This document shows, in pieces, positions 36,552 to 48,803 of a DNA stretch of 64,000 bases (position 1 is its first letter; every line of letters starts with the position of its first letter). This stretch comes from Rhynchospora pubera (taxonomy: Eukaryota > Streptophyta > Magnoliopsida > Poales > Cyperaceae): assembly GCA_028095005.1 (NCBI GenBank), contig CM051460.1:81795676-81859675 (forward strand), read 5' to 3'. The notes under the pieces are model-generated. The model was not told the DNA's origin. It saw nothing but the letters and a program-made list of their open reading frames with translations, and did no database searches. Both the position numbers and the translations under genes were made by a program.

Positions 36552-37399
36552 GTGAGCCCCTCTTTAGCTGGTATGAGTGTTATATTCCTTTTTTTTCACT
36601 CAATTTCTGTTTCCAGAATATTTAGAAATTAAGCATTTTTGTTTTCTTTGTGAGATGGTTGATTATTCCATTGATCTGTTTATTTCTTATAGCTTTTCAA
36701 CTGGATCACAGCCAAGACTTAAAAATGATGGTTCGTGATCTCTCTATTTCATTTATATGATTTGAGCAATGCAAGTCTAATGTAAACAATCTGTAAAAAT
36801 CGAGTGCTTTGCAATAGTCGGTCTATAATAATCTACTTGAAACAGGCTAAAAATGATAAATTATTTTCAGTATTTTCATATTTGCACTTCCTATGAAAAC
36901 CATCATATTAAGCATTCATTAAATTTGGTTCTAAATATTATGCCTGCTAATACTTTTTTAACATTTTATTTTCTCTTCCTTTACCAAGTTTCCCTCAATT
37001 TTGTGATCATGGCTTTTGTGTCTCTTTTAGTTGATGGGGTCTTAGGCATTGCTATCGCCTTGCTGCTTCCTCTATAGATATGGTGCTTAACAATATTGAA
37101 TCATGAGCTTGATTGGGAGATAATCCAGATAGGCTGTCAAAACCTTAGTTATTGTGCTGGCAGGGAAATGCTAATGTGTGAGACAATAGCTATTATTTAT
37201 ACTTGAAATTATTTATTGTTACACATTGCATAAATAAAGAAGTTGGAAGACTGAAAAATGCATACTCATTTTGTGAGTGCTTGATCTTATGGTCGTGTTT
37301 TCATTATAATTTTTAAGCATTATATACTGATTTGTTTGCAGCATCTGACATTGAAATTGATATCGAAATAAATTTGAGCATACATGGTCCTTCTATCAT

Positions 37400-37680
37400 T
37401 TGTATTTAGGTAGCTCAATAACGGTATGCCCAATTCTGACAATTGTTTAGGGTTACATTTTCGCTATTTGTTTAGATTTCAAAAACAATGTCCTTCTATC
37501 AATGATATGGTTAGATTTTTAATGGATATACTGGTTAGGTAGCTCAACAGCAGTGTCCTTCTGTCGATTTTTTATTTAGGTACCTCAATAACAGTTTCCT
37601 TCTGTTAATTGTTTTTTTAGTAGCTCAATAACAGTGTCCATCTATCATGGATATGCTTAGATTTCTGCTATTTGTTTTAG
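37400..37680 (+). repeat. Imperfect short tandem repeats
   Basis: The words TAGCTCAATAACAGTGTCC and CTTCTATCAAT/CTTCTGTCGAT recur four times with variable spacing of about 60-130 bases. No coding sense was seen. Confidence 0.6.
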
Positions 37681-39567
37681 GTGCCATGCATTAGTTCCAA
37701 ATGGGCTCCATATCTAATGCTCTGTACATGTCATATTCTGACAATTGTTTATGACCCTTGCAAAAATAATAAGTCTTTTTTCTTTTGCATTTGCAAACTA
37801 AGTCGCAAATTTAGTTCAAATATTATTCATTTTTCAATCAATTTTTCTTGCTCAGATTATCTCCCAGCAGCAATTTTTTTTATTACTCTGGTGTACTCAT
37901 CTCCTTAATGGTTTGCTATTTTATTACAGTGGTGTGCTCATCTCCTTTATCGGTGCTCATCTCCTTACTGGTATGATATTTTATAATTATGTACATTTTT
38001 GTGATTTGTACTGAACAAGCTCACTACGGGACTAAAAATTAGGTTGGTCCTTTAATTTGCAAGCTGATTACTGTAGTCAAATTGTAGGCAAACTAATTAA
38101 AGGACATTGTTGTATCTGATGCCAACAACAGATGCTTCAGCATAAATTTTATCTAAACAATATGTGTCCACTATGGTAAAAGGGCACTTTCAGAATTTAA
38201 TAAATATATTTTCTTGGATATTTAATTTAATTTGATCTAAGTCAATAATAGTTGCTGACATTAGAATGTGATTTTATCATGGTCTTTTTTACTTTCTCCT
38301 ATGAATTTGATCTTCCTTTTCATTTATGAAAATAATTTGATTTCGCCTAACACTTCAATTTGTCTTCCAACGCAGGAATAATGCTGGAACCTAGCGGTAC
38401 CAGTGGTACATTCTGGTACCATGTGTTTTATGTTCGATTCAGGTACACTTTTTGTTATGCATGTGCACAACATGTCTTACGCTTCATCAATGTATAACAA
38501 TTCTAGACCTTATTCGTTAAATTTGTTAGGTCTAATTTTAATTACTACTACCTTGCAACCTAATTTTTTTTTAACTGTGCTTAATTTTCATGGCGGATTG
38601 TCATCTTATACTTTATTAGTGTATTTTTTAAATATTTTCTAGATTGACTTTCATTTAGTATCAGATTAGTTCATTATACAATTTTCTGTTTTAGTTAGGG
38701 TTCAATTAATTAATTAATTAATAATTTGATTAATTTGTCGCTTCTATTAACTGTTGTTTAGAATTACCATCTAGAAATGCAAGATGTATATTAAGATAAA
38801 ATGTTGACTAGACAATTTTCCCGATAGTCTTTTTTCGATTTTCTTTTTTAGATGATTAACTGTTTTAGCCTTATGTTACCGTGAAAATATTCAGTTAAAT
38901 ATTTGAGAACATAGACAAAAACCCATGCCTTCTGTCTTCCCAAACATAAGAATTTGCATATATATTTACTTCCAATTAGAAGTTTACAGTTATATTTTTT
39001 TTCTCTTTTTTTATGGGTACGTTATTTACAGTAGACTTTATGTTTGTTGGAGGATGGAATGTGGCAAGCAACACCTAACACAATGTGTAGTGATTCAACT
39101 CAACACAAAGGTAACATCTATAATGACCTCTTTTGAGATCAGAAAATTGATTATGTAGATAGAAGTTTTATTTTAAATGTTGATGCAATACAATTTGAAA
39201 TCAGTAAAAAAGTGTCACACACATGTACATAACATTACTTCTGTTGGCAACTATATATTGATTTACTATTGAATGATTGCCTGATCAATTAGATTTCTTG
39301 ATTATATTTTTATAGTTTTTTATTTACAACGCAAGAACACGTAATGCAATGTTAGCACTATATGTATTGAGACTTCCTGAGAGGGGAGAGAGACGAGACA
39401 ACAAGATAAGAGTCAGCTCAAATAATTATTCAGTCCAATTTTTTATTTTATCGATTGCACCATTGGCTAAAATTATTCTTAATTTGTATTCGAATTATTT
39501 AAGGTGTCGTTGTTAATCTTTTGTATTTGATTTTAATACGTACTCAATAGTTTTCTTTTTAATCTTT

Positions 39568-41036
39568 TGTGACACCCCGCCGTGTCCCGTGACTAGACGG
39601 TGCACGATGGCGTGCCCGGCGCGGATGCCTCCGCACCCGCAAGGCTTACCAAAACTTAATTAATTCTAATTATCAAATTAAATATAATAGAAATAAAAAT
39701 TTACTAAAATAATTAAGTTACAAGCCAAATATAAATTTTTAAATAGAAACGTAAAATAATATGTGTTACAGTAGGCTGGTTCACATGCTTTAGGTTGCTA
39801 ACCATAGAATCCAATGGTCTACTAGTCGTCTTGATGTCCAACGCTCGAATTGCAACCTGGAACCCACAACCATCGTGGAAACAATGCAAAAAGCAAAGAA
39901 TGAGATAAATATAATTTATCTCAGTGCGGTATTCAGTTCCAGCCACACGAACAATCTTACATGCTTCGGAACTATTTACCGACTGAAGAAGAAAAACACA
40001 CAATTTGTATAACTTAAATACCAATACATTTTGTGATATATTATAAGATGGCAATATGAAGATGCAATGCAAATAACCCGACATTAATCAATTTGAACTG
40101 TCACATTCAAATGGTAGCACAAAAGTGTCGGTTCAACTTGGTCAACTATCTAATACTAAGGCTGGTTCAATATCAATCATTCAAAATAGAACTGAATTAT
40201 CCCGAAGGATCCATCTCTCCTTGATCAGAGGAGACTGAGTATACAATAGAACATATATTGTATAAGATACCATGCAATTATCATTAATTCAGACAAATTA
40301 TAGATAAGCAAACGGTACTTATTACGTGAACACTGTCAAACCACGGATATAAGCGCTTATTCACGGAGACTGGCACGTCAGGGAGAGACCCCAACGTCCA
40401 ACCCAACCAGTGTCATTTCACCATACAAGAGTACCAACAATTATCACAATCCATTCAATTCGAAACCATTTCAACATGCAATAATAATATTAAATAATAT
40501 AAGTCATATGATACAATCCAAATATGCGTGCAATTATCAGCTCAAATTATGCAATGCAGTTATGCGTAAATAATTTCTAGCATGTAATCAAGTTGTGTGG
40601 GATCCCACCTGAAAATTAAACGAGGAAACGATCTATATATCTTCGCTAGTATTGACCATCCGACCCCGATAAGCGACTTCAGTTAATCTTTTGTATGTTG
40701 CCGTCAATTGGGAACCTTCTTGTATGCCTTTTCTACTTCCTTTACTTTTTTAATCTTTTTTGCTAGATTTTTGAAATATAGTCTTGTGCGTACATAAGGT
40801 GGAGAGAAATGGCTAAACTTCAGAACATAGGTGCTTTGTTGTTTTGGTGCGCAAATGGAAAAGTACTGAGCTTGATATATATATACACGGCCTCATACTT
40901 AGCCTCTTAAGTAAAATGTAGTATTTTATTGTTTTGTTTGTTTGTGGCGACGAATTAAAAAAAGGCAAGTGCAATTGGGATAAGATCAAATTCGGATGGG
41001 ATAAGAGTAAAGTCGGTTGGGTACTTTGGTTTTTAA

Positions 41037-41079
<43 letters not shown>

Positions 41080-41244
41080 TAATAAATGGATAAGATCAAA
41101 AGGTATGGCGGCAACAAGGATAGAGATAATTCAATACATTTTTATCCGGTCAAAGGTCAAGTATATATGTCAAATCCGGTCAAAAACATAGATAGGAATG
41201 ATGATTTTTTTTAAATAATATTTATTAAAAGTTAGGTTGTTACA
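39568..41244 (-). repeat. LTR 1 of the array
   Basis: 1677 bp, ends TGTGACACCC..GTTGTTACA on the plus strand. It contains an ATT microsatellite (about 41038-41080) and, on the minus strand, a TATATATATAT box near 40880. Confidence 0.9.
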
Positions 41245-41526
41245 TTCTTCCTTCCTAAAAAAAGATAATTTATAATTTTTCAAATAAGTGCAAAGAACAT
41301 CAACTTTTTAATAAAGAAAATAACTTTGTAATAAATACTTTTCATATTGCTATCTATTTTAAAAATCGTAAACAATTTTAAATGCTGAACTAATTTAAAC
41401 AATACGACTAAAATCATTATATTATATAAAGCTATCTTTCAACTAATCTCACTCTTACGTTCTACCGATCCCGCTCTTACGTCTTATCGGTCAAGTTAGG
41501 TAGTTAAACCATGCTCTGATACCATC
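41245..41526 (-). other. Internal region 1 with PBS and polypurine tract
   Basis: 282 bp. The PBS complement GCTCTGATACCA is at its right edge (about 41513-41524) and the polypurine tract complement TTCTTCCTTCCT at its left edge (41245-41256). No coding capacity. Confidence 0.85.
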
Positions 41527-44500
41527 TGTGACACCCCGTCGTGTCCCGTGACTAGACGGTGCACGACGGCGTGCCCGCCGCGGATGCCTCCGCACCCGCA
41601 AGGCTTACCAAGACTTAATTTATTGTAATTATCAAATTAAATATAATAGTAAATAAAAATTTACTAAAATAATTAAGTTACAAGCCAAATATAAATTTTT
41701 AAATAGAAACGTAAAATAATATGTGCTACAGTAGGCTGGTTCACATGCTTTAGGTTGCTAACCATAGAGTCCAATGGTCTACTAGTCGTCTTGATGTCCA
41801 ACGCTCGAATTGCAACCTGGAACCCACAACTATCGTAGAAACAATGCAAAAAGCAAAGAATGAGATAAATATAATTTATCTCAGTGCGGTATTTAGTTCC
41901 AGCCACACGAACAATCTTACATGCTTCGGAACTATTTACCGACTAAAGAAGAAAAACACACAATTTGTATAAGTTAAATATCAATACATTTTGTGATATA
42001 TTATAAGATGGCAATATGAAGGTGCAATGCAAATAACCCGACACATTAATCAATTTGAACTGTCACATTCAAATGGTAGCACAAAAGTGTGGGTTCAACT
42101 TGGTCAACTATCTAATACTAAGGCTGGTTCAATATCAATCATTCAAAACAGAACTGAATTATCCCGAAGGATCCATCTCTCCTTGATCAGAGGAGACTGA
42201 GTATACAATAGAATATATATTGTATAAGATACCATGCAATTATCATTAATTCAGACAAATAGATAAGCAAACGGTACTAATTACGTGAACACTGTCAAAC
42301 CACGGATATAAGCGCATATTCACGGAGACTGGCACGTCAGGGAGCGACCCCAACGTCCAACCCAACTAGTGTCATTTCACCGTACAAGAGTACCACCAAT
42401 TATCACAATCCATTCAATTCAGAACCATTTCAACATACAATAATAATATTAAAAAATATAAGTCATATGATACAATCCAAATATGCGTGCAATTATCAGC
42501 TCAAATTATGCAATGCAGTTATGCGTAAATAATTTCTAGCATGTAATCAAGTTGTTGTTGGAGTTATGTCCTAGAAGTCAATAATTTAATGACTCAATTA
42601 TTAGTTTATGTTCTGGATGATAATTTATCATCTGTTCCTAGGTTTATTATTGACAGATTATTCAGGTTGAGGATCTGAATTGTAGATCTCTGTGGATCAT
42701 TCTTTAGAATGACAATAATAAATCTAAACGGTCCATAATCTTGATAATTAACAAGGAACATTAATTATCATATAAGATTAGTATGCAAGTTAAGTGATGA
42801 TTAAGTTCTACAAATCATAGGTAAAGAGTTACCAACTTAATTGCATATGTATATGTTATGGAACATAGTACAGGACTTGACCCAACGAAATAAATATATG
42901 GATTGTGTTATGTGTCATTATTTATTTCGTTATGATTTTGATTCTAAGTTTGAGATATTTATCTTTTCCACATGAGGATAGGTTCAATAAATATCGTCTA
43001 CCGCTGATTCCCGATAAGGGCTGCTATACGGACGTTATTTATGTTCTCTTGAATTGTGCGGGGAAAAGCTAAATAGTCAAGAAAACCGTATGTCCCTCAT
43101 TAATTCACTTAGTGAGTGACGATATCTGTTTGGGCCCCTTGATGGAGATAGATTGTTTGCTAGCAACTGATACAATTATCTCTAGATCAAGAAACGTATA
43201 ATCTGCAAGAATGACACATTCCTATCTTGGATTATACGATGATATCGTGAGACATAGGAATCAAAATGGAGATATACCTTTATTCTCTTATGCAGGATTG
43301 AAATATTGTAGCTGTACACTATTTATGCGAATTGGGAATCATAACGTGTTGCTAGATACCGCTTATGATTATTGGAATTAAATAGCGATTTAACTCCATG
43401 TCCAACGTAGCATAAATCCTCAAAGGGTCACACAGAATTGGTGTTTTAACCATGCTTGCATTATTTATTTATTTGCAATAATTGGTATTGCAAAATATGA
43501 TAAGTTGATTAATTAATTAAATAGCGTTGTAGACCGTTATAATTAATTAAATCAAAGGGATCATATAGAAATAAATTAATGCATTATCTAATCCCTAAAT
43601 AATTATTATTAAGTTAATAATTATTCATTTCAACACATATGCATATTATAGGGCTTTAATTAAATAGTTAATTAAAGGCCCAATAGGGATCCAAATTAAG
43701 AGCAACAAGAGAGGCCATTTAATGATTGATTAAGTGGACCCATGAGGCAAAGCAATTGGCCCATAAAAGCCTTTATTGTGGCCGGCCATGCATGGAGGTA
43801 GGTGGGGTGGCAATTTGGTAAATAGTTAGTGTGAGGTAGGTAGGGTTTGCACACTATATAAAGAGGTGTATGGTTGCAAATCCCCCTCTCTCTCTCTCCC
43901 ACTAAACCTAGCCGCCCCCCCTAGTGGTAGGCGCCTCCTCCCCTCTCCTCTCTCCCTATTGCTCATGTGTTGAGCCCCATTCTTCCACAAATCAATTAGT
44001 TCATTTGCTAGAAGAACGGGGAAGCTAGGGATTAGTCATCTCCTCCAAGTTACTAGCATAGCTTGTCGAGGATTTGGTTAATACCAAGTGGACTCGAGGA
44101 GCTTTCGACAAGGAGGCCGAAAGAGCAAGCACCACCTTCATCCTAGCCGCGGTTCAAATCCCCTTGGTTACGATATCAAGGGAGGTACATCTTTGAACCC
44201 TTTCTCTTGTGCGAATGGCTTAATACTAGTTCCTATGTGTGTGCATGCTTAATTATGGGTAATTAATAGTAATTATCCTTGAAAAATTAAAATTGTGCAC
44301 TTAACTAACAGTTGTGTGGGATCCGCACCTGAAAATCAAACGAGGAAACGATCTATATATCTTCACTAGTATCGACCATCCGACCCCGATAAGCGACTTC
44401 CCGATTAACTTAATCTTTTGTATGTTGCCGTCAATTGGGAACCTTCTTGTATGCCTTTTCTGCTTCCTTTACTTTTCTAATCTTTTTTGCTAGATTTTTC

Positions 44501-44767
44501 AAATATAGTCTTGTGCGTACATGAGGTGGAGAGAAATGGCTAAACTTCAGAACATAGGTGCTTTGTTGTTTTGGTGCGCAAATGGAAAAGTACTGAGCTT
44601 GATATATATATACACGGCCTCATACTTAGCCTCTTAAGTAAAATGTAGTATTTTATTGTTTTGCTTGTTTGTGGCGACCAATTAAAAAAAGGCAAGTGCA
44701 ATTGGGATAAGATCAAATTCGGATGGGATAAGAGTAAAGTCGGTTGGGTACTTTGGTTTTTAATTTT

Positions 44768-44798
<31 letters not shown>

Positions 44799-44964
44799 TT
44801 TAATAAATGGATAAGATCAAAAGGTATGGCGGCAACAAGGATAGAGATAATTCAATACATTTTTATCCGGTCAAAGGTCAAGTATATATGTCAAATCCGG
44901 TCAAAAACATAAATAGGAACGATGATTTTTTTAAATAATATTTATTAAAAGTTAGGTTGCTACA
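41527..44964 (-). repeat. LTR 2 of the array, split by a solo LTR
   Basis: About 1678 bp once the insertion at 42556-44310 and one copy of its target duplication are removed. The ends are the same as LTR 1. Confidence 0.9.
42556..44310 (+). mobile_element. Solo LTR, 1755 bp, nested in LTR 2
   Basis: Starts TGTTGGAGTTATGTCC and ends TTAACTAACA, with a perfect 5-bp duplication GTTGT (42551-42555, 44311-44315). A TATATAAAG box at about 43854, followed by a CT-rich leader, gives plus orientation. It is from a different family from the surrounding LTRs, probably Copia-type by its TGTTGGAG start. No internal sequence remains, so it is a recombination product. Confidence 0.88.
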
Positions 44965-45246
44965 TTCTTCCTCCCTTAAAAAAGATAATTTATAATTTTT
45001 CAAATAAGTGCAAAGAACATCAACTTTTTAATAAAGAAAATAACTTTGTAATAAATACTTTTCATATTGCTATCTATTTTAAAAATCGTAAACAATTTTA
45101 AATGCTGAACTAATTTAAACAATACAACTAAAATTATTATATTATATAAAGCTATCTTTCAACTAATCTCGCTCTTACGTTCTACCGATCCCGCTCTTAT
45201 TTCTTATCGGTCAGGTTAGGTAGTTAAACCATGCTCTGATACCATC
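44965..45246 (-). other. Internal region 2 with PBS and polypurine tract
   Basis: 282 bp, the same as internal region 1 apart from a few substitutions. PBS complement at the right edge, C/T-rich polypurine complement at the left. Confidence 0.85.
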
Positions 45247-46922
45247 TGTGACACCCCGTCGTGTCCCGTGACTAGACGGTGCACGACGGCGTGACCGCCG
45301 CGGATGCCTCCGCACCCGCAAGGCTTACCAAGACTTAATTTATTCTAATTATCAAATTAAATATAATAGTAAATAAAAATTTACTAAAATAATTAAGTTA
45401 CAAGCCAAATATAAATTTTTAAATAGAAACGTAAAATAATATGTGCTACAGTAGGCTGGTTCACATGCTTTAGGTTGCTAACCATAGAGTCCAATGGTCT
45501 ACTAGTCGTCTTGATGTCCAACGCTCGAATTGCAACCTGGAACCCACAACTATCGTAGAAACAATGCAAAAAGCAAAGAATGAGATAAATATAATTTATC
45601 TCAGTGCGGTATTTAGTTCCAGCCACACGAACAATCTTACATGCTTCGGAACTATTTACCGACTAAAGAAGAAAAACACACAATTTGTATAAGTTAAATA
45701 TCAATACAATTTGTGATATATTATAAGATGGCAATATGAAGATGCAATGCAAATAACCCGACACATTAATCAATTTGAACTGTCACATTCAAATGGTAGC
45801 ACAAAAGTGTCGGTTCAACTTGGTCAACTATCTAATACTAAGGCTGGTTCAATATCAATCATTCAAAACAGAACTGAATTATCCCGAAGGATCCATCTCT
45901 CCTTGATTAGAGGAGACTGAGTATACAATAGAACACATATTTTATAAGATACCATACAATTATCATTAATTCAGACAAATAGATAAGCAAACGGTACTAA
46001 TTACGTGAACACTGTCAAACCACGGATATAAGCGTTATTCACGGAGACTGGCACGTCAGGGAGCGACCCCAACGTCCAACCCAACCAGTGTCATTTCACC
46101 GTACAAGAGTACCAACAATTATCACAATTCATTCAATTCGGAACCATTTCAACATACAATAATAATATTAAATAATATAAGTCATATGATACAATCCAAA
46201 TATGCGTGCAATTATCAGTTCAAATTATGCAATGCAGTTATGCGTAAATAATTTCTAGCATGTAATCAAGTTGTGTGGGATCCGCACCTGAAAATTAAAC
46301 GAGGAAACGATCTATATATCTTCACTAGTATCGACCATCCGACCCCGATAAGCGACTTCCCGATTAACTTAATCTTTTGTATGTTGCCGTCAATTGGGAA
46401 CCTTCTTGTATGCCTTTTCTACTTCCTTTACTTTTTTAAGTTTTTTTGCTAGATTTTTCAAATATAGTCTTGTGCGTACATGAGGTGGAGAGAAATGGCT
46501 AAACTTCAGAACATAGGTGCTTTGTTGTTTTGGTGCGCAAATGGAAAAGTACTGAGCTTGATATATATATACACGGCCTCATACTTAGCCTCTTAAGTAA
46601 AATGTAGTATTTTATTGTTTTGTTTGTTTGTGGCGACCAATTAAAAAAAGGCAAGTGCAATTGGGATAAGATCAAATTCGGATGGAATAAGAGTAAAGTC
46701 GATTGGGTACTTTGGTTTTTAATTGTATTATTATTATTATTATTTTATTATTATTTAATAAATGGATAAGATCAAAAGGTATGGCGGCAACAAGGATAGA
46801 GATAATTCAATACATTTTTATCCGGTCAAAGGTCAAGTATATAAGTCAAATCCGGTCAAAAACATAGATAGGAATGATGATTTTTTTTTTAAATAATATT
46901 TTTTAAAAGTTAGGTTGTTACA
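45247..46922 (-). repeat. LTR 3 of the array
   Basis: 1676 bp, ends TGTGACACCC..TTGTTACA. Its ATT microsatellite is shorter than in LTR 1. Confidence 0.9.
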
Positions 46923-47084
46923 TCTTTCGACTGTTTATTTTCATCTTTCACTCTTCTGTTTATGGCTGACAATTTATGCAGTATTGAAATAATACTATTC
47001 ATAAGTTTGGAGACCATCTCAGTATTACAATTTTAAACATAATTAGCATATTTTTTTTTAGAAAAAATAACAAAGAAAGATGGA

Positions 47085-47110
47085 TCGCGCAACGCGCGAG
47101 CTCCTACTAG
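47085..47110 (+). mobile_element. Helitron 3' terminus, plus strand
   Basis: A 6-bp stem (TCGCGC 47085-47090, GCGCGA 47094-47099) with a 3-base loop, then 7 bases, then CTAG (47107-47110) followed by T. This is the hairpin plus CTRR signature of a Helitron 3' end. The body would lie to the left, interrupted by the LTR array. The 5' TC end was not identified. Confidence 0.65.
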
Positions 47111-47425
47111 TTCTAGTCATTTATAAGTCTTACTATCCAATTCATTAGTCAAACGGCTAACTACGTCAGACTTGACATAATCAAATTATCAATTAGCTGA
47201 CAGCTCATTCAACATGTAGTTAATTTGTTTATTTAGAGCTTCTATGTCTATACGAAAGAACAGAATGCACCATCAAAGTTTCTTAAACATGCTATGTATG
47301 AATTTTAAAATATCAAATTTCGAGTTCTAATAGAGAAACCGTGTAATTCTACACCTTCAAAGTTGTTCCTCGCATCTTTCGGGTCCGATCTTATTCACAG
47401 TTTACAAAACAAAGATCTGCTAATT

Positions 47426-47639
47426 CAAGTTTAACGGTTTCCTTTAATCCGGTGGCTGAACCATATTTAACATAGTTCTGGTTGCCTAACGGTTACCTGA
47501 TTGATGGTTTGGTTCAAAGTCCCCTTTTATTACAAGTTTAACGGTTTCCTTTAATCCGGTGGCTGAACCATATTTAACATAGTTCTGGTTGCCTAACGGT
47601 TACCTGATTGATGGTTTGGTTCAAAGTTCCCTTTTATTA
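47426..47639 (+). repeat. 107-bp tandem duplication
   Basis: Two nearly identical 107-bp copies start at 47426 and 47533 (CAAGTTTAACGGTTTCC). They fill the gap between the two Helitron termini. Confidence 0.9.
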
Positions 47640-47642
47640 TTA

Positions 47643-47668
47643 CTAGTGGGATCTCGCGCGTTGCGCGA
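47643..47668 (-). mobile_element. Helitron 3' terminus, minus strand
   Basis: Mirror image of the site at 47085. CTAG at 47643-47646 is followed on the minus strand by T, and the hairpin stem TCGCGC / GCGCGA is at 47654-47659 and 47663-47668. The body would extend to the right. The 5' end was not found before the MULE at 52313. Confidence 0.65.
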
Positions 47669-48720
47669 TCTATTCTTTTATTTTTCAACTGTTGACAAAT
47701 TTATAAAACAATACTTTTAGCAGTATATAAGAATTGTACATTGCGAATACAACATGGGAATATAAAATACTTCATAAAATTTTAAAATACTAAAATGATA
47801 ACATAAATTGAAACTTTGAGAACCAAAAAAAAAAAAAAAGAAAGCTGAATTGCAGGCTTGCTATTGCAATGAGCATCCAAGCATTTGATGTACTTAAGCA
47901 GCAGGTCGGATTAAACATATGCTTTGCTATAACGTCACACTTAATATATCTACAATAAGAATTTCTACAATTTGCTGGTTTAGAAGAGCATGGTGAGCCT
48001 ATTTAATTTTACGCACACATCAACAGAGCAATATCATTTTACAATAAACAAAAAAAATGATATTTTTTTTAACTCCAATCTAAGCAAATAAAAAGTAAAT
48101 ATCAGTATATGCAAATAAAAACAGTGTCATTTGCTAGATGGATAATAATAATAGTTTTCTGTCTATTCTCCAAAACTTGACAATGAAAACTGGCATCTAT
48201 AAGTATTTTGCCAATCGATATTTTTTTAATTGGAAAGAGTGGAGATGGGGAAGTATAGAGCACCAAGTACTTTTACTATTTAAGTATTTTGTAAAGATAT
48301 TGCAAACAGAAAAGATTTTTTTCTTTAGATTAAAGGCCAATAGGCGAAGTTGTGTGTTTGGATGAGCATGGAATAAGGAATAAGAAATTTCGGTATACGT
48401 GCTTATTCTTATTCTTGTGCAACCCAAGCAACACAAGAATAAGGAATTTGGGCCCTTATTCCTATACTAACAAAACCATGGTATAAGAATAAAGAATTTG
48501 GATAAGCACGCATACTGAATAAGAAGAAAATCCCATGTTCAAATCCCAATACAACAAACGACTTACCTTTCACCAGAGTGAAACTGGTACAGGCCACTTA
48601 ACAGCCAAAATACCCTAAACATAAACCAGAAAAGAAGAAAATTCTGAAAAACTAAAACATCAAATAAGAAACTAAACCATTATAAAATATACTACTATAA
48701 TGAGAACACCCTCATGGTGC

Positions 48721-48803
48721 CTAAAACTGAACTTGTTGAAAGAAGTTGCTGGGAGCAAACTTCTGCACTTGTGACATGAGTTGTGCAATACGTAGGTGGG
48801 CCA
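48721..48803 (-). other. Candidate terminal exon of a captured gene
   Basis: On the minus strand an acceptor TTCTTACAG at 48804-48812 opens a frame reading AHLRIAQLMSQVQKFAPSNF.. to a TAG at 48721-48723. The composition is exon-like and unlike the flanks. Protein not recognised. Confidence 0.35.

Larger units (their letters stand above)
35223..39567 (+). other. Gene-like fragment region, possibly the body of a plus-strand Helitron
   Basis: 4.3 kb upstream of the LTR array. It starts with a leader-like, CT-rich stretch (35450-35520), then a three-fold coding-like minisatellite. A good internal exon candidate lies at 36498-36551, between ATGCAG and GTGAGC. Introns look T-rich, as in plant genes. 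No frame gives a recognisable domain and the pieces do not join into a long protein, so I read it as captured gene sequence. It could instead be an unrecognised host gene broken by the LTR array. Confidence 0.4.
39568..46922 (-). mobile_element. Three-LTR retrotransposon array (LTR-int-LTR-int-LTR)
   Basis: The whole block is bounded by a perfect 5-bp duplication TCTTT (39563-39567 and 46923-46927), so it entered as one insertion. It has three LTRs of about 1677 bp and two internal regions of 282 bp. On the minus strand each LTR runs TGTAACAACC..GGGGTGTCACA. It is followed by a primer binding site TGGTATCAGAGC (complement of initiator tRNA-Met) two bases inside, and preceded by a purine tract AGGAAGGAAGAA. 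No gag or pol is present, so the element is non-autonomous. The trimer probably arose by unequal recombination between LTRs. Confidence 0.9.

Noticed and set aside
39713..40084. 123-codon minus-strand open frame in LTR 1
   Set aside because: Shorter versions recur in LTRs 2 and 3 with no family signature. It is a chance open stretch in LTR sequence.
43696..43902. 68-codon minus-strand frame
   Set aside because: Lies over the TATA box and leader of the 1755-bp solo LTR. Not a gene.
39568..46922. Reading the three 1.9-kb repeats as a tandem satellite or gene family
   Set aside because: TG..CA ends, a primer binding site, purine tracts and one enclosing 5-bp duplication identify them as LTRs of one insertion.
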